From Oleiagrimonas sp035690885 (GTDB lineage Bacteria > Pseudomonadota > Gammaproteobacteria > Xanthomonadales > Rhodanobacteraceae), in contig DASSKC010000041.1 of assembly GCA_035690885.1 (NCBI GenBank), positions 1-64,000 of the forward strand: a DNA stretch of 64,000 nucleotides, read 5' to 3'. The notes beneath the pieces are model-generated. The model made no database searches, was not told the DNA's origin, and saw only the letters and a program-made list of their open reading frames with translations. The position numbers and the translations under genes were made by a program. How positions within the stretch are numbered: the first letter of the stretch is position 1; each line of letters starts with the position of its first letter. Of this stretch, positions 54,255-63,889 are shown piece by piece.

Positions 54255-56308
54255 GCGACACGCTCGACGAACGATTGCTCCGTCTCGCCATCACGCGCAA
54301 TCACGGCGCTCACCTCACGCAACGTATCGCGCGCCTCCAGCGCGGCCATCACGGCCTGCGACACGGCAACGGCGCCACGGCGACGACGCGAGCCGGTCAG
54401 ATTTGCCAACTGTCGCTTTGCCTCCAGGGCCCGACCATCGACCTCGGCGTCAAGACGCCGGGCCAGCGCGGCCAATTCCGCGGCAAGCTGTTCGGTGGAC
54501 TCGCCCGGCAACGCACCCGGGCGCTGCTGCAACAAGGCGAACGTCCGCTCCACGAGCTTGCCCTGCTCCTCCATGCGCAATGACCACGTCATCAGCTCCA
54601 TCGCCACCTGCGGTTCGATGAATCGCGGCATCAACCAATACCGCGTGGCCAGCGTCTTGCCGCTTCCGCCATCGCACACGTCGGCAAACCAGGCCGCAAA
54701 CAGCGGCGCAACCGGACCGATGCCCGGGCATCTGGTAACCGCAAGCCGATGCAAGCGCACCCGCACGTCGCGGCCACGCCAGCGTGCCGACATCGTTGCA
54801 GCCGGTCGCGCCCGACTGCGGCATGCCTTCAACGAGCGACGCTCGCCATCATGCCAGACGTGATGGCTGGCACTGGCGCTTGCCAGCCACTGCTGTCCAT
54901 GAGCGGTCAACCATCGCCAACACACGGTGTCGGGCACACGCGGCAACAAATGTGTCGTGGCGGACAGGTTTTCGTGTACCCACGCCAGGGCTTCGGGCCA
55001 GCTGTCCGTCGACAACTGGTGACAACCCTCGACATGCGGCAAACCGCTCGCGTCGAGTGCGCACAAGCGGCGTATGCGGCCAGTACTCCGTTGCCAGTCA
55101 ATCGCCGACGCGTCGGCATGGGCAGACGCATCCTTGTCATCCGACGTCGGCACTTCGCACGGGCCGCGCTGGTTCCAGCGAGCTTCCAACCGCTCGAAGC
55201 CGGGCACCGCATGCCGCAGTGTCGCCAACGCACGGCCAAGCGTGATGCTCTGGTGTGCCAATGCGTGCAGCTGCGGAACCGCCTCGGCGTGATCGTCACG
55301 CACCGGTGCGGCCAGGGCATCGGTCACCAGCGCACGCGCATCCGGTTCACGCAGACCCTGCGTTGCCTCCGCACCATCACGCAAACCGACAACACGCAGG
55401 CCGTGGCGCATCACGACATCCAGCGCCGGCCCGATGCGTGAACACTGATCGCAATGCGTCAGGATCACGTCATCGAGCTTCGCGCCGGCCTTCTCCGCCT
55501 GCGTGCGATACACGCGAACCGTCTCGTCCAGAACTTCCGGCTGACGGGCGGCATCGAGCAACAGGACCACGGCCACACCGGCGCTCCCACCAACGCGCCG
55601 CATCTGGCGCCCCAGGCCTTCGTCACCGGCATCGAAGCCGGTACTGTCGATGATCAACAGACGCTTGTCCGGCAACGCGATGCCGGGATCGCGGTCGCCA
55701 TCGAGCGTATGCACATCAATCCCGCACCCATCGGTCAGAAAGCGCAGCTGCTCGATGCCGAACCGGTTGGTCGGCAGACTGGCCAGTGCCACCCCACCGG
55801 GACCGTGAAGCGCGGCGTGACGCGTGGCCAGCGAAACCGCTGCGCGCGTCTTGCCCACACCCGGCGGACCGACCAGGGCCAACACGCGCGACGCCTCAAG
55901 CCAATCAGTCGCCGCCACATGGAGCCTGCGGCGCAGCTGCTCGGACAACCACGCATCGTCGATACGTTCGGGCAACGATGCCATCAGGGTTTCGCCCAGC
56001 CGCCGGCTGAAACCGGCCACGCGCAAGCGCCGCCACAAGGTCGCATCGTCCGGCTGATGTTGCTTGCGCGGCCGCTCCAACAGAGAGCGAATATCGGCCA
56101 CTTCGCGCAGCAAGCGCTCACCCAACTGGTCGCTGTCGGCGGCTGACACATCGCCCAGACGATCGGCATCGGCCGCCGCAACCGCCAGAATTTCCACGCC
56201 ATGGTCGGTGCGGCGATTGGCCAGCACCAGGGCGTCATCACCGCACAACTCGCGCACGCGCTGCATGGCCTCGCGCGTGCCGGTGGCGAGAATGCGTTTG
56301 ACGCTCAC
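54251..56308 (-). CDS. flhF: FlhF with divergent GTPase motifs and long C-terminal extension
   Basis: A 685-residue FlhF. After an N-terminal B-type region, the SRP-like GTPase shows G1 GPPGVGKT (147-154), a G2 region TNRFGIEQL instead of D-x-x-R-x-GA-x-EQL, G3 DSTG (221-224) and G4 THCD (284-287) instead of TKxD. Residues about 340-685 form an extra region not part of the usual ~400-500-residue FlhF, ending in helices that resemble a coiled assembly domain. FlhF directs flagellum placement and number, normally with FlhG, which is not seen here. The start is GTG within GTGA at the flhA stop. Confidence 0.85.
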   Translation of the reverse strand: MSVKRILATGTREAMQRVRELCGDDALVLANRRTDHGVEILAVAAADADRLGDVSAADSDQLGERLLREVADIRSLLERPRKQHQPDDATLWRRLRVAGFSRRLGETLMASLPERIDDAWLSEQLRRRLHVAATDWLEASRVLALVGPPGVGKTRAAVSLATRHAALHGPGGVALASLPTNRFGIEQLRFLTDGCGIDVHTLDGDRDPGIALPDKRLLIIDSTGFDAGDEGLGRQMRRVGGSAGVAVVLLLDAARQPEVLDETVRVYRTQAEKAGAKLDDVILTHCDQCSRIGPALDVVMRHGLRVVGLRDGAEATQGLREPDARALVTDALAAPVRDDHAEAVPQLHALAHQSITLGRALATLRHAVPGFERLEARWNQRGPCEVPTSDDKDASAHADASAIDWQRSTGRIRRLCALDASGLPHVEGCHQLSTDSWPEALAWVHENLSATTHLLPRVPDTVCWRWLTAHGQQWLASASASHHVWHDGERRSLKACRSRARPAATMSARWRGRDVRVRLHRLAVTRCPGIGPVAPLFAAWFADVCDGGSGKTLATRYWLMPRFIEPQVAMELMTWSLRMEEQGKLVERTFALLQQRPGALPGESTEQLAAELAALARRLDAEVDGRALEAKRQLANLTGSRRRRGAVAVSQAVMAALEARDTLREVSAVIARDGETEQSFVERVA

Positions 56309-58386
56309 GGATTCACCCCGACCGGACTGGTCACACGCAAGGTGCGGTCATCGGGAATTTCCGCCTGCGACAGGACCGCCAGCTGCGGCAACCCGCGCCG
56401 CAGAAAACGCGCCATCAGCGGCCGCAGCGAGGGCGCCACGACCAGCACCGATGGATCCCCGGAGGCCTCCTGATGCTCCATGGCATGAGCCGCGCTTTGC
56501 ATCAAGGTGTCGGCCAGCCCGGGCTCCAGGGCGCTGCCACCGTTGACGGCCTGGTCCAGCACCTGTTCCAGCCCGGCGTCCAGGCCCATGACGCGCAGTT
56601 CGTGCGCGGTGCCGAACCACTGATCGGTGATGGCCCGGCCAAGGGCAATGCGTACCGCGGCCGTCAACGCGTTCGGATCGGGCTGTTCACCGGCCTGCTC
56701 GGCCAGGGTTTCGAGGATGGTACGCAGATCGCGGATGGACACTTCCTCGGCCAACAGGTTCTGCAGCAAGCGCTGCAACACCCCCAGCGACACCGTTTTG
56801 GGCACCACGTCCTCGATCAACGCCTTGTCGTCCTTGCCCAGTTTGTCCAGCAATTGCTGGACTTCCTTGCGACCGAGCATCTCGCCGGCATGCTGGTGCA
56901 GCAGATGATTGAGATGGGTGGCCACCACGGTGCTGGCATCGACCACCGTATAGCCGAGTATCTGGGCCTCCTCGCGTTGGCCCTCGACGATCCATACCGC
57001 CGGCAGACCAAACGCCGGGTCGGTCGTTGCCGTGCCGTCCAGCTCGCCGGTCACCTGGCCCGGATCGATGGCCAGCCATTGACCGGGATACGCCTCACCC
57101 TCGCCGACACGCGCGCCCTTCAAGGTCACCACGTAGCGATTGGCTTCCAGCTCCAGGTTGTCGCGGATGTGCACGACCGGCGGCAAGAACCCGACATCCT
57201 GCGCAAACTTGCGGCGCACACTCTTGATGCGCGCCAGCAGTTCGCCTTCCTGCCGATAGTCGACGAGGCTGATCAGGCGATGGCCCACTTCCAGCCCCAG
57301 CATGTCGACCAGCTGCACGTCCTCCCAACTGGCCTCGGTCGATTGCGGTGTCGGTTCGGCCGGTTGTTCGAGCTGCTGATCGGCCACCTGACGCTTCTCG
57401 CGACGGGTCAGCAACCAGGCACTCCCGGCCAGGCCCACGGTAAAGAACAGAAAGACCGCGTTGGGCATGCCCGGCACCAGCCCCAGCAGCCCCAGCACGC
57501 CCGCGACCAGCCACAGCACGCGCGGCTTGACCAGCAATTGGTCGACCACTTGCTGACCGACATCCTTTTTGGCGTTCACGCGCGACACCGTCACGCCGGC
57601 GGCCGTGGAGATGATCAACGCCGGAATCTGCGCCACCAGGCCGTCGCCGATGGTCAGCAGCGTGTAGGTATGCACGGCGTGACCGAAAGACATGTCGTGT
57701 TGCAACATGCCGATCAACAGGCCGCCGATGATGTTCACGCCCATGATGACGATGCCGGCGATGGCGTCGCCGCGCACGAACTTGCTGGCACCGTCCATGG
57801 AACCGTAGAAGTCGGCCTCGGTGGCCACTTCCTCGCGCCGCTGGCGCGCTTCGCTCTCGTTGATGAGGCCGGCGTTGAGGTCGGCATCGATGGCCATCTG
57901 CTTGCCGGGCATGGCGTCGAGCATGAAGCGCGCACCCACCTCGGCGATGCGCCCGGCGCCCTTGGTAACGACCATGAAGTTGATCACCACCAGAATCGCG
58001 AACACCACCAGGCCCACGGCAAAATTGTCGCCGACCATGAAATGGCCGAAGGCCTCGATCACCTTGCCGGCAGCGGCGGGGCCTTCGTGGCCGCGCATCA
58101 GGATCACGCGCGTGGAAGCCACGTTGAGCGACAAGCGCATCAGCGTGGTGAACAGCAATACCGATGGAAACGAGGAAAATTCCAGCGTGCTCAAGGTGAA
58201 CATGCTGACCAGCAACACCATCACCGACAGGGCGATGTTGAAGGTGAACAGGAAATCCAGTGCGAACGGCGGCAATGGCAGGATCAGCATTGCCATGACC
58301 AGCATGATGAACACCGGACCGGCCATCAGCTTCATGCGCGGACTTTTCCACCACGACCCGCCCAGGCTCATGCTCATTGCGTTCAC
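56305..58386 (-). CDS. flhA: Flagellar export gate protein FlhA
   Basis: A 693-residue FlhA with eight N-terminal transmembrane helices, the FHIPEP region (MPGKQMAIDADLNAGLINE) and a C-terminal nonameric cytoplasmic domain (RDLRTILETLAE). It docks chaperone-substrate complexes and uses the proton gradient. The start is GTG within GTGA at the flhB stop; an ATG three codons later is possible. Confidence 0.97.
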   Translation of the reverse strand: MNAMSMSLGGSWWKSPRMKLMAGPVFIMLVMAMLILPLPPFALDFLFTFNIALSVMVLLVSMFTLSTLEFSSFPSVLLFTTLMRLSLNVASTRVILMRGHEGPAAAGKVIEAFGHFMVGDNFAVGLVVFAILVVINFMVVTKGAGRIAEVGARFMLDAMPGKQMAIDADLNAGLINESEARQRREEVATEADFYGSMDGASKFVRGDAIAGIVIMGVNIIGGLLIGMLQHDMSFGHAVHTYTLLTIGDGLVAQIPALIISTAAGVTVSRVNAKKDVGQQVVDQLLVKPRVLWLVAGVLGLLGLVPGMPNAVFLFFTVGLAGSAWLLTRREKRQVADQQLEQPAEPTPQSTEASWEDVQLVDMLGLEVGHRLISLVDYRQEGELLARIKSVRRKFAQDVGFLPPVVHIRDNLELEANRYVVTLKGARVGEGEAYPGQWLAIDPGQVTGELDGTATTDPAFGLPAVWIVEGQREEAQILGYTVVDASTVVATHLNHLLHQHAGEMLGRKEVQQLLDKLGKDDKALIEDVVPKTVSLGVLQRLLQNLLAEEVSIRDLRTILETLAEQAGEQPDPNALTAAVRIALGRAITDQWFGTAHELRVMGLDAGLEQVLDQAVNGGSALEPGLADTLMQSAAHAMEHQEASGDPSVLVVAPSLRPLMARFLRRGLPQLAVLSQAEIPDDRTLRVTSPVGVNP

Positions 58387-59579
58387 GGGGCGCCCTCCGC
58401 CGCGTTGTTGATCACGTCCATGCCCTCGGGCACGGACAAGTCGTCAGGTCGTGGCGGTGCATCGCCGCCGTCGGTTTGCACACGCTTGAGGCGCATCGCC
58501 CACACCAGTACCTCCGCCACCGCCGAATACAGCGCGCCGGGGATTTCATGGTCCAGATCCACATGCCGATACAGCGCGCGCGCCAGCGGCGGCGCTTCGA
58601 GCATCGGCACCGCGTGTTCGTGGCCGATCTCGCGGATGCGCGCCGCGATGGTCGAAGCGCCCTTGGCCACCACCCGCGGCGCCGCCATCTTCGCCTCGTC
58701 GTAGCGCAAGGCCACGGCGTAGTGCGTGGGGTTGGTGACGATGACATCGGCGTCCGGCACCTTGCTCATCATGCGGCCCCGCGCCATCGCCTGCTGCTGC
58801 GCGCGGATGTGGCCCTTCACATGCGGGTCGCCCTCGGTTTCCTTGTGCTCGCGCTTGATCTCGTCCTTGGACATGCGCAGTTGCTTGGCGTGACTCCACA
58901 ACTGATACGGCACATCAATCAGCACCACCACGATCAGGGCCAAGATCATCAGGCCGCAAGCGACCACGACCTGATGCATCGACCGCCCCATGGCGGCGTC
59001 GACGGGCAGTCCCATCAACGCGACCAGGTCGCCGCGATGGTCATACAGATAGACCATGCCCACGCCGCCGACCAGCAGCGACTTGGCCGTCGCCTTGAGG
59101 ATCTCGATCGGAAGCTGGCTGGAGACCATCTTCTTGAGGCCCTTGGCCGGGTTCAGCTTTGAAAGCTTGGGCGCCATCGACTTGGCCGAGATCATCCAGC
59201 CACCCAGCAGCATCGGCGACACCAGCGCCACCACCATCAGCAGCAGGAACAATGGAACGGCGGCAAACAGGCTGTGCCCACCCATCGCGTAGACGTGCGC
59301 CAGCATCACGCGGGTGTCGAATGCCTGCCCGCGGTCAAACACGAACGCGTGCTCCATCACCGACCCCAGACCCCGGGACAGGATCGAACCCATCGACCAC
59401 AGACCCAGCAGACCGGCGCCCAGCAACAGAAACGTCGTCAGCTCGCGCGAGCGCGCGATCTGGCCTTCCTCACGCGCCTTCTCCAGCCGCTGAGGTGTCG
59501 CCTGCTCGGTCTTTTCCTGGTCGTCGTTGCTGTCTGCCATGCCGGACACGGGTCGGAAAGGGGAATTCCCAACCGTCAT
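58383..59579 (-). CDS. flhB: Flagellar export switch protein FlhB
   Basis: A 398-residue FlhB with four transmembrane helices and the autocleavage motif NPTH (N283) in DVIVTNPTHYAVAL. It changes export specificity from hook to filament proteins when FliK signals completion. I kept the ATG at 59579 because GAGGAG lies 8 bases upstream; the second ATG 13 codons later (MADSNDD) matches shorter homologues. It heads flhB-flhA-flhF-flhE. Confidence 0.96.
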   Translation of the reverse strand: MTVGNSPFRPVSGMADSNDDQEKTEQATPQRLEKAREEGQIARSRELTTFLLLGAGLLGLWSMGSILSRGLGSVMEHAFVFDRGQAFDTRVMLAHVYAMGGHSLFAAVPLFLLLMVVALVSPMLLGGWMISAKSMAPKLSKLNPAKGLKKMVSSQLPIEILKATAKSLLVGGVGMVYLYDHRGDLVALMGLPVDAAMGRSMHQVVVACGLMILALIVVVLIDVPYQLWSHAKQLRMSKDEIKREHKETEGDPHVKGHIRAQQQAMARGRMMSKVPDADVIVTNPTHYAVALRYDEAKMAAPRVVAKGASTIAARIREIGHEHAVPMLEAPPLARALYRHVDLDHEIPGALYSAVAEVLVWAMRLKRVQTDGGDAPPRPDDLSVPEGMDVINNAAEGAP

Positions 59580-59690
59580 TGTCGGCGCTCCTCGGCGCCG
59601 GCAAACCGGCGATTAACCGCAAACCGGGCCGGTTATTCGCGCAAATGCACGCCCATGCCCACCGCGTCCGACGAAGGCGCAGTCGGCATC

Positions 59691-59721
59691 AGGGACTCTC
59701 TGATCAACTCCGCGCAGACGG
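59691..59721. repeat. Solo copy of the 30-bp outer repeat of the flhC-motA element
   Basis: AGGGACTCTCTGATCAACTC and the following 11 bases match the outer arms at 18301-18330 and 18564-18593 with a few mismatches. No inverted partner is present. It ends 4 bp from the cheZ stop codon. Confidence 0.8.
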
Positions 59722-59725
59722 AAAA

Positions 59726-60418
59726 TCAGAAGCCCAGCTCGTCGAGCAGGTCGTCGACCTGATCCTGGCTGTTGACCACGCCCTCGGCGTCGTCGCGCAC
59801 CTGGGGACCATTGGTCAGCCCGATTTCCTCGGTGACCGCGGCGGTATGCCAATGTCCCTCCATGCGTTTGCGCATGGCATCGCGGTCTTCGCCTTCGGGA
59901 ACGCTGTCCAGAAGCACCTGCAGGAGCTGCTTCTCCACTTCCTGGATGACGTCCATCATCTTCTTGATGACCTGGCCGGTCAAATCCTGGAAATCCTGGG
60001 CCATGGTGATTTCCAGCAGCTCCTTGTTGACCTGCCGGGTCACCGCCGGCACGCTGGCCAGATAGCCACGCGTCGCCTTGACCAGATCGCGGGCTTCGTC
60101 GAGTTCCCGCGGATGCTCGAACCACTGATCCCATTCCTTGCCCAGCGCCTCGGCATCATCGCCAAGCGTGTCCGACAATGGTTGCGCGCGGTCGATGGCA
60201 TTCAGGGAGCGCTCTGCCGCCTGCTCGGTCATCTGCGCGACGTAGCTGAGCCGGTCGCGCGCGTCCGGAATGGCTTGCGCCGCTTTCTCCACTTCCTTGT
60301 TGAGGCCCAGCTCGCGCATGCTCTGACGCAGCATCCGCGTCAGCTTGCCGATGCGTTGTACCAGCTCGTCGCTGTCGGCCGCGTCACCCATTGCCAGTTG
60401 TGCTACATCGATATTCAT
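59726..60418 (-). CDS. cheZ: CheY-P phosphatase CheZ
   Basis: A 230-residue CheZ with a long four-helix-bundle hairpin, the catalytic Gln in AQDFQDLTGQVIKKM and the C-terminal CheY-binding peptide QVDDLLDELGF. It removes the phosphate from CheY-P. The ATG at 60418 has AAGGA 6 bases upstream; the frame is open to 60442. Confidence 0.96.
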   Translation of the reverse strand: MNIDVAQLAMGDAADSDELVQRIGKLTRMLRQSMRELGLNKEVEKAAQAIPDARDRLSYVAQMTEQAAERSLNAIDRAQPLSDTLGDDAEALGKEWDQWFEHPRELDEARDLVKATRGYLASVPAVTRQVNKELLEITMAQDFQDLTGQVIKKMMDVIQEVEKQLLQVLLDSVPEGEDRDAMRKRMEGHWHTAAVTEEIGLTNGPQVRDDAEGVVNSQDQVDDLLDELGF

Positions 60419-60451
60419 AACCCGTCCTTCATTGGAGCGCAAAGCGCACGG

Positions 60452-60841
60452 TCACTTGCCCAGCTTGTCGAGGATCTTGTTGAGCTTTTCCTCGAGCGTG
60501 GCGGCGGTAAAGGGCTTGACGATGTAGCCGTTGGCGCCGGCCTTGGCCGCGGCGATGATGTTTTCCTTTTTCGCCTCGGCGGTGATCATCAGTACGGGCG
60601 TGTCCTTGAGGGCGTCGTCGGCGCGGACCTGCTTGAGCATTTCCAGACCATCGAGGTTGGGCATGTTCCAGTCGGAGATCACGAACTGGATGGCGTTGCC
60701 GCGCAATTTTTCCAGCGCATCCTTGCCATCCTCGGCCTCTTCCACGTTGGTGAACCCCAGCTCCTTGAGCAGGCTGCGAACAATGCGTCGCATGGTGGGA
60801 AAGTCATCCACTATCAGGATGCTCATGTTTTTGTCGGTCAT
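60452..60841 (-). CDS. cheY: Chemotaxis response regulator CheY
   Basis: A 129-residue single receiver domain with acidic pocket DD12-13, phospho-acceptor Asp57 (VISDWNMP), Thr87 and Lys109 (IVKPF). CheY-P binds FliM to switch rotation. The ATG at 60841 gives the exact E. coli-type length. Confidence 0.97.
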   Translation of the reverse strand: MTDKNMSILIVDDFPTMRRIVRSLLKELGFTNVEEAEDGKDALEKLRGNAIQFVISDWNMPNLDGLEMLKQVRADDALKDTPVLMITAEAKKENIIAAAKAGANGYIVKPFTAATLEEKLNKILDKLGK

Positions 60842-60881
60842 CGGTTTGTTCCGTTGCGGTGATCGCCCCGTGGGGCGTGGT

Positions 60882-62678
60882 TCAGAAGGCTTCCCAATCC
60901 TCGGTCGCGGTGGCCAGCGCAGGCTGCGCCGCATCCGCTCCCGCGGCGTCGGTTTCACTACGTCGTGGCGCGTGTGCCGGCGGTGCCGGCGAGGCCTGGG
61001 GGCGTGCGGATGCCTCGTTGCGTGTGCTGTCGACAACGCCGGCGTCGCCTGCTTTCTTGCCGACCGATTCACGCATGCGGAATACGGCCATGGCCGAATC
61101 GAGCCTGGCGGCCTGCGCCTCCAGCGAGACCGCTGCCGCGGACGTCTGCTCGACCAGCGCGGCATTTTGCTGGGTCACCTCGTCCATCTGACTGACGGCC
61201 CGACTGACCTGCTCGATGCCGGTACTTTGCTCCTGCGAGGCGGCAGAGATTTCATCCATGATGTCGGTCACGCGCTGCACCGAAGAAACCACCTCGCGCA
61301 TGGTTTCGCTGGCTTGCTCGACCTGAGACGAGCCGTCACTGACCTGCTCGCCCGAGCTGTCGATCAGCTGCTTGATCTCGCGCGCGGCATCGGCGCTGCG
61401 GCCGGCCAGGTTGCGCACCTCTCCGGCGACCACGGCAAAGCCGCGACCCTGCTCGCCGGCACGCGCGGCCTCGACCGAGGCGTTGAGTGCCAGGATGTTG
61501 GTCTGGAAGGCGATCGAATCGATCATGCCAATGATTTCGGCCACCTTGCTGGAACTGTCGCTGATGCCGCGCATGGTCACCGTCACCCGCTCCATGACCT
61601 GGCCGCCGCGGCTGGCCGTGGTCGAGGCGTCTTTGGCCAGGCGACTGGCCTGACGCGCGTTGTCGGCGTTTTGCCTCACCGTGGCGGTGATCTCCTCCAT
61701 GCTGGTGGCGGTTTCTTCCAGCGACGCGGCCTGCTCCTCGGTACGCGAAGACAAGTCGGCATTGCCGCGCGCAATCTCGCGCGAGCCGACATGGATGGAG
61801 TTGCTGCTTTTGCGTGCCTGACCGACGATTCGGCCGAGGCTCGCCTGCATGTGACGCATCGAGTCGAACAGCTTGCCGATCTCGTTGCGCCCGCGTATGT
61901 GCAAGGTATGCGACAAGTCGGCCCCGGCAATGCGCTCGAGTTCCTTGCCGGCGACAACCAGCGGCGCCACGACCAGACGGCGCAGAGCGACGAAGACGGC
62001 CGCCAGCAACAACAACGCCACCACCAACGCAGCCATCACGGCGTAGAACGCCACGCCGGTTTGATGTTCATGCTTTGCGACCAGTGCCTCGCCGCGAGTG
62101 CCGGCACGGGCGGCGAACGTCTTGAACGATTCGGCCATGGCCGAGCCGGTGGTGTCGGCACGATTGCGCAGCGCATTGAAAGCCTCGGTATCCCGCTGCT
62201 TCAAAGCCGCCATTTGCCGCGCCAGCAGATCCAGCTCGGCATCAAAACGGGCGGCAAGCTGTTTGACGAGTTTTTTGTCCTTGACGGTGGCGAAACCCTG
62301 GCGGAATCGCTTGACGCCGGCATGGGCCTGATCGATCAGGCCGGGCACGGTCTTGAGCGCGGCGACATCGAGCTTCTCGGGTTTGACGTCGATGTAATAG
62401 GACGCCGTATCCATGATGAAACGCGCGCCGTTGATCCGGTTCAACGTGCGCCGTGCGGGCGCGACCTGGCTCTGTTGCAGCCGCGTGATGGATTGAAACG
62501 ATTGGCCGGCCGCATTGGTGGTGCTGATGTGCAGGCCGACGATCACCAGCATCATGACGGCACACACGCCCAAGGCGCCGGCGACGATGGTGTTGATGCT
62601 CAGGTCGTGCATGGATTTCATTTGCGATGTCTCTGGGGAGGTATTCGGTTTTTCAGGTGACGGGGCCGTGGTTTTCAT
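60882..62678 (-). CDS. Methyl-accepting chemotaxis protein in cheB operon
   Basis: A 598-residue chemoreceptor: TM1 at about residues 28-50, a periplasmic Tar-like four-helix sensor, TM2 near residue 210-232, HAMP and a signalling hairpin with AFQTNILALNASVEAARAGEQGRGFAVVAGEVR. The last residues TEDWEAF form an xWxxF tether for CheR/CheB. It overlaps cheB (ATGA). The ligand is unknown; its linkage to cheB suggests a major receptor. Confidence 0.95.
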   Translation of the reverse strand: MKTTAPSPEKPNTSPETSQMKSMHDLSINTIVAGALGVCAVMMLVIVGLHISTTNAAGQSFQSITRLQQSQVAPARRTLNRINGARFIMDTASYYIDVKPEKLDVAALKTVPGLIDQAHAGVKRFRQGFATVKDKKLVKQLAARFDAELDLLARQMAALKQRDTEAFNALRNRADTTGSAMAESFKTFAARAGTRGEALVAKHEHQTGVAFYAVMAALVVALLLLAAVFVALRRLVVAPLVVAGKELERIAGADLSHTLHIRGRNEIGKLFDSMRHMQASLGRIVGQARKSSNSIHVGSREIARGNADLSSRTEEQAASLEETATSMEEITATVRQNADNARQASRLAKDASTTASRGGQVMERVTVTMRGISDSSSKVAEIIGMIDSIAFQTNILALNASVEAARAGEQGRGFAVVAGEVRNLAGRSADAAREIKQLIDSSGEQVSDGSSQVEQASETMREVVSSVQRVTDIMDEISAASQEQSTGIEQVSRAVSQMDEVTQQNAALVEQTSAAAVSLEAQAARLDSAMAVFRMRESVGKKAGDAGVVDSTRNEASARPQASPAPPAHAPRRSETDAAGADAAQPALATATEDWEAF

Positions 62679-63730
62679 ACGCGTTGCGCCCGTCCGGCGG
62701 CGACGGCGAGCGCCAGTATGCGTGGCGCCACGTCCTCCAATGCCAGCACTTCGCTGGCTCCCCCCCGGGAAATCGCTTCTCGCGGCATGCCGAAAACCAA
62801 TGATGTTTCCTGATCCTGGGCCAGGGTGACCGCACCGGCGCGGCGCATGGCCACAAGCCCCGCGGCACCGTCCTTGCCCATGCCGGTCAAAAGCACGCCG
62901 ATGGCATTGCGTCCGGCACGTGCGGCGGCCGAGTGGAACAACACGTCCACCGATGGACGGTGGCGATTGACCGGCACCCCGGTATCGAGCTCGACCACGT
63001 AATTGGCGCCGCTGCGCACCAGCTTGAGGTGACTGTCACCCGGTGCGATGTACACGTGCCCCGGCAGCACGCGTTCGCGATGCTCGGCCTCCTTCACGCT
63101 GACCCGGCACAAACGGTTCAGGCGCTCGGAGAACGAACGGGTGAACCCGGCGGGCATGTGCTGGGCAACCAGCATCGCCGGACTGTTGGCCGGCAAGACC
63201 TCGAGTACTTGGCGTATGGCCTCCGGCCCGCCCGTGGACGCGCCGAGGATGACCAGCTTTTCGCTGGATATCATCGGCGCGCTCAGCGGTGTCGAATGCT
63301 TGCGTTCCTCGCGTCGGCGCGGACGCGAACGGGCTGCGGCACGAATCTTCGTGGCAATGAGATCGCCGTAGTCCAGCATCCCTTCGCGTATGCCGATGTC
63401 CGGTTTGGCGACAAAATCCACCGCGCCCAGCTCCAGTGCCTTGAGCGTCACCTCGGAGCCGCGCCGGGTCAATGACGAAATCATCAACACCGGCATCGGG
63501 CGCAGTCGCATCAGACGTTCCAGGAAGTCGAGCCCGTCCATGCGTGGCATCTCGACGTCCAGGGTCAGCACATCCGGATCATGCTTCTTGATCAGGTCGC
63601 GCGCCACCAGTGGGTCCGGTGCCACGGCCACCACCTCCATGTCGTCGTGTTCGTTGATGATCCGGGTCATCAAGTCCCGAATCAACGCGGAGTCGTCGAC
63701 GCACAGCACTTTGATTGTTTTTGTAGTCAA
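62675..63730 (-). CDS. cheB: Protein-glutamate methylesterase/deamidase CheB
   Basis: A 351-residue CheB. The receiver domain has phospho-acceptor Asp58 (LTLDVEMPRMDGL); the methylesterase domain has the catalytic Ser in GASTGGPEA, His in AQHMPAGFT and Asp in LLTGMGKDGAAG. It demethylates receptors; with no cheD seen in the window, it may also deamidate them. The start appears to be TTG at 63730, as no earlier in-frame start is available. A sigma-28 promoter lies 52-78 bp upstream. Confidence 0.95.
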   Translation of the reverse strand: MTTKTIKVLCVDDSALIRDLMTRIINEHDDMEVVAVAPDPLVARDLIKKHDPDVLTLDVEMPRMDGLDFLERLMRLRPMPVLMISSLTRRGSEVTLKALELGAVDFVAKPDIGIREGMLDYGDLIATKIRAAARSRPRRREERKHSTPLSAPMISSEKLVILGASTGGPEAIRQVLEVLPANSPAMLVAQHMPAGFTRSFSERLNRLCRVSVKEAEHRERVLPGHVYIAPGDSHLKLVRSGANYVVELDTGVPVNRHRPSVDVLFHSAAARAGRNAIGVLLTGMGKDGAAGLVAMRRAGAVTLAQDQETSLVFGMPREAISRGGASEVLALEDVAPRILALAVAAGRAQRV

Positions 63731-63781
63731 GGTCGGTCCACGGCGTGTCGGGCTGTCGAGTCATGCAAGTCCCGGCCATTG

Positions 63782-63808
63782 ATATCGGCGATGCGAGGGG
63801 ATTCTTTA
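63782..63808 (-). promoter_or_regulatory. Sigma-28 promoter of cheB-mcp-cheY-cheZ
   Basis: On the minus strand: TAAAGAAT (63808-63801), 11-bp spacer, GCCGATAT (63789-63782). Confidence 0.88.
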
Positions 63809-63889
63809 GGGACTGTGCGACTACGGCCTGCCGTGTAACCCGGCGTCATAAGCCCGCGCAAGCGGTGGTACAAGAAAACCGTCGCGCAA

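Noticed and set aside
63804..63813. TTTAGGGACT similar to the outer arm of the structured element
   Set aside because: Similarity stops after about 10 bases and part of it belongs to the cheB promoter -35 box.
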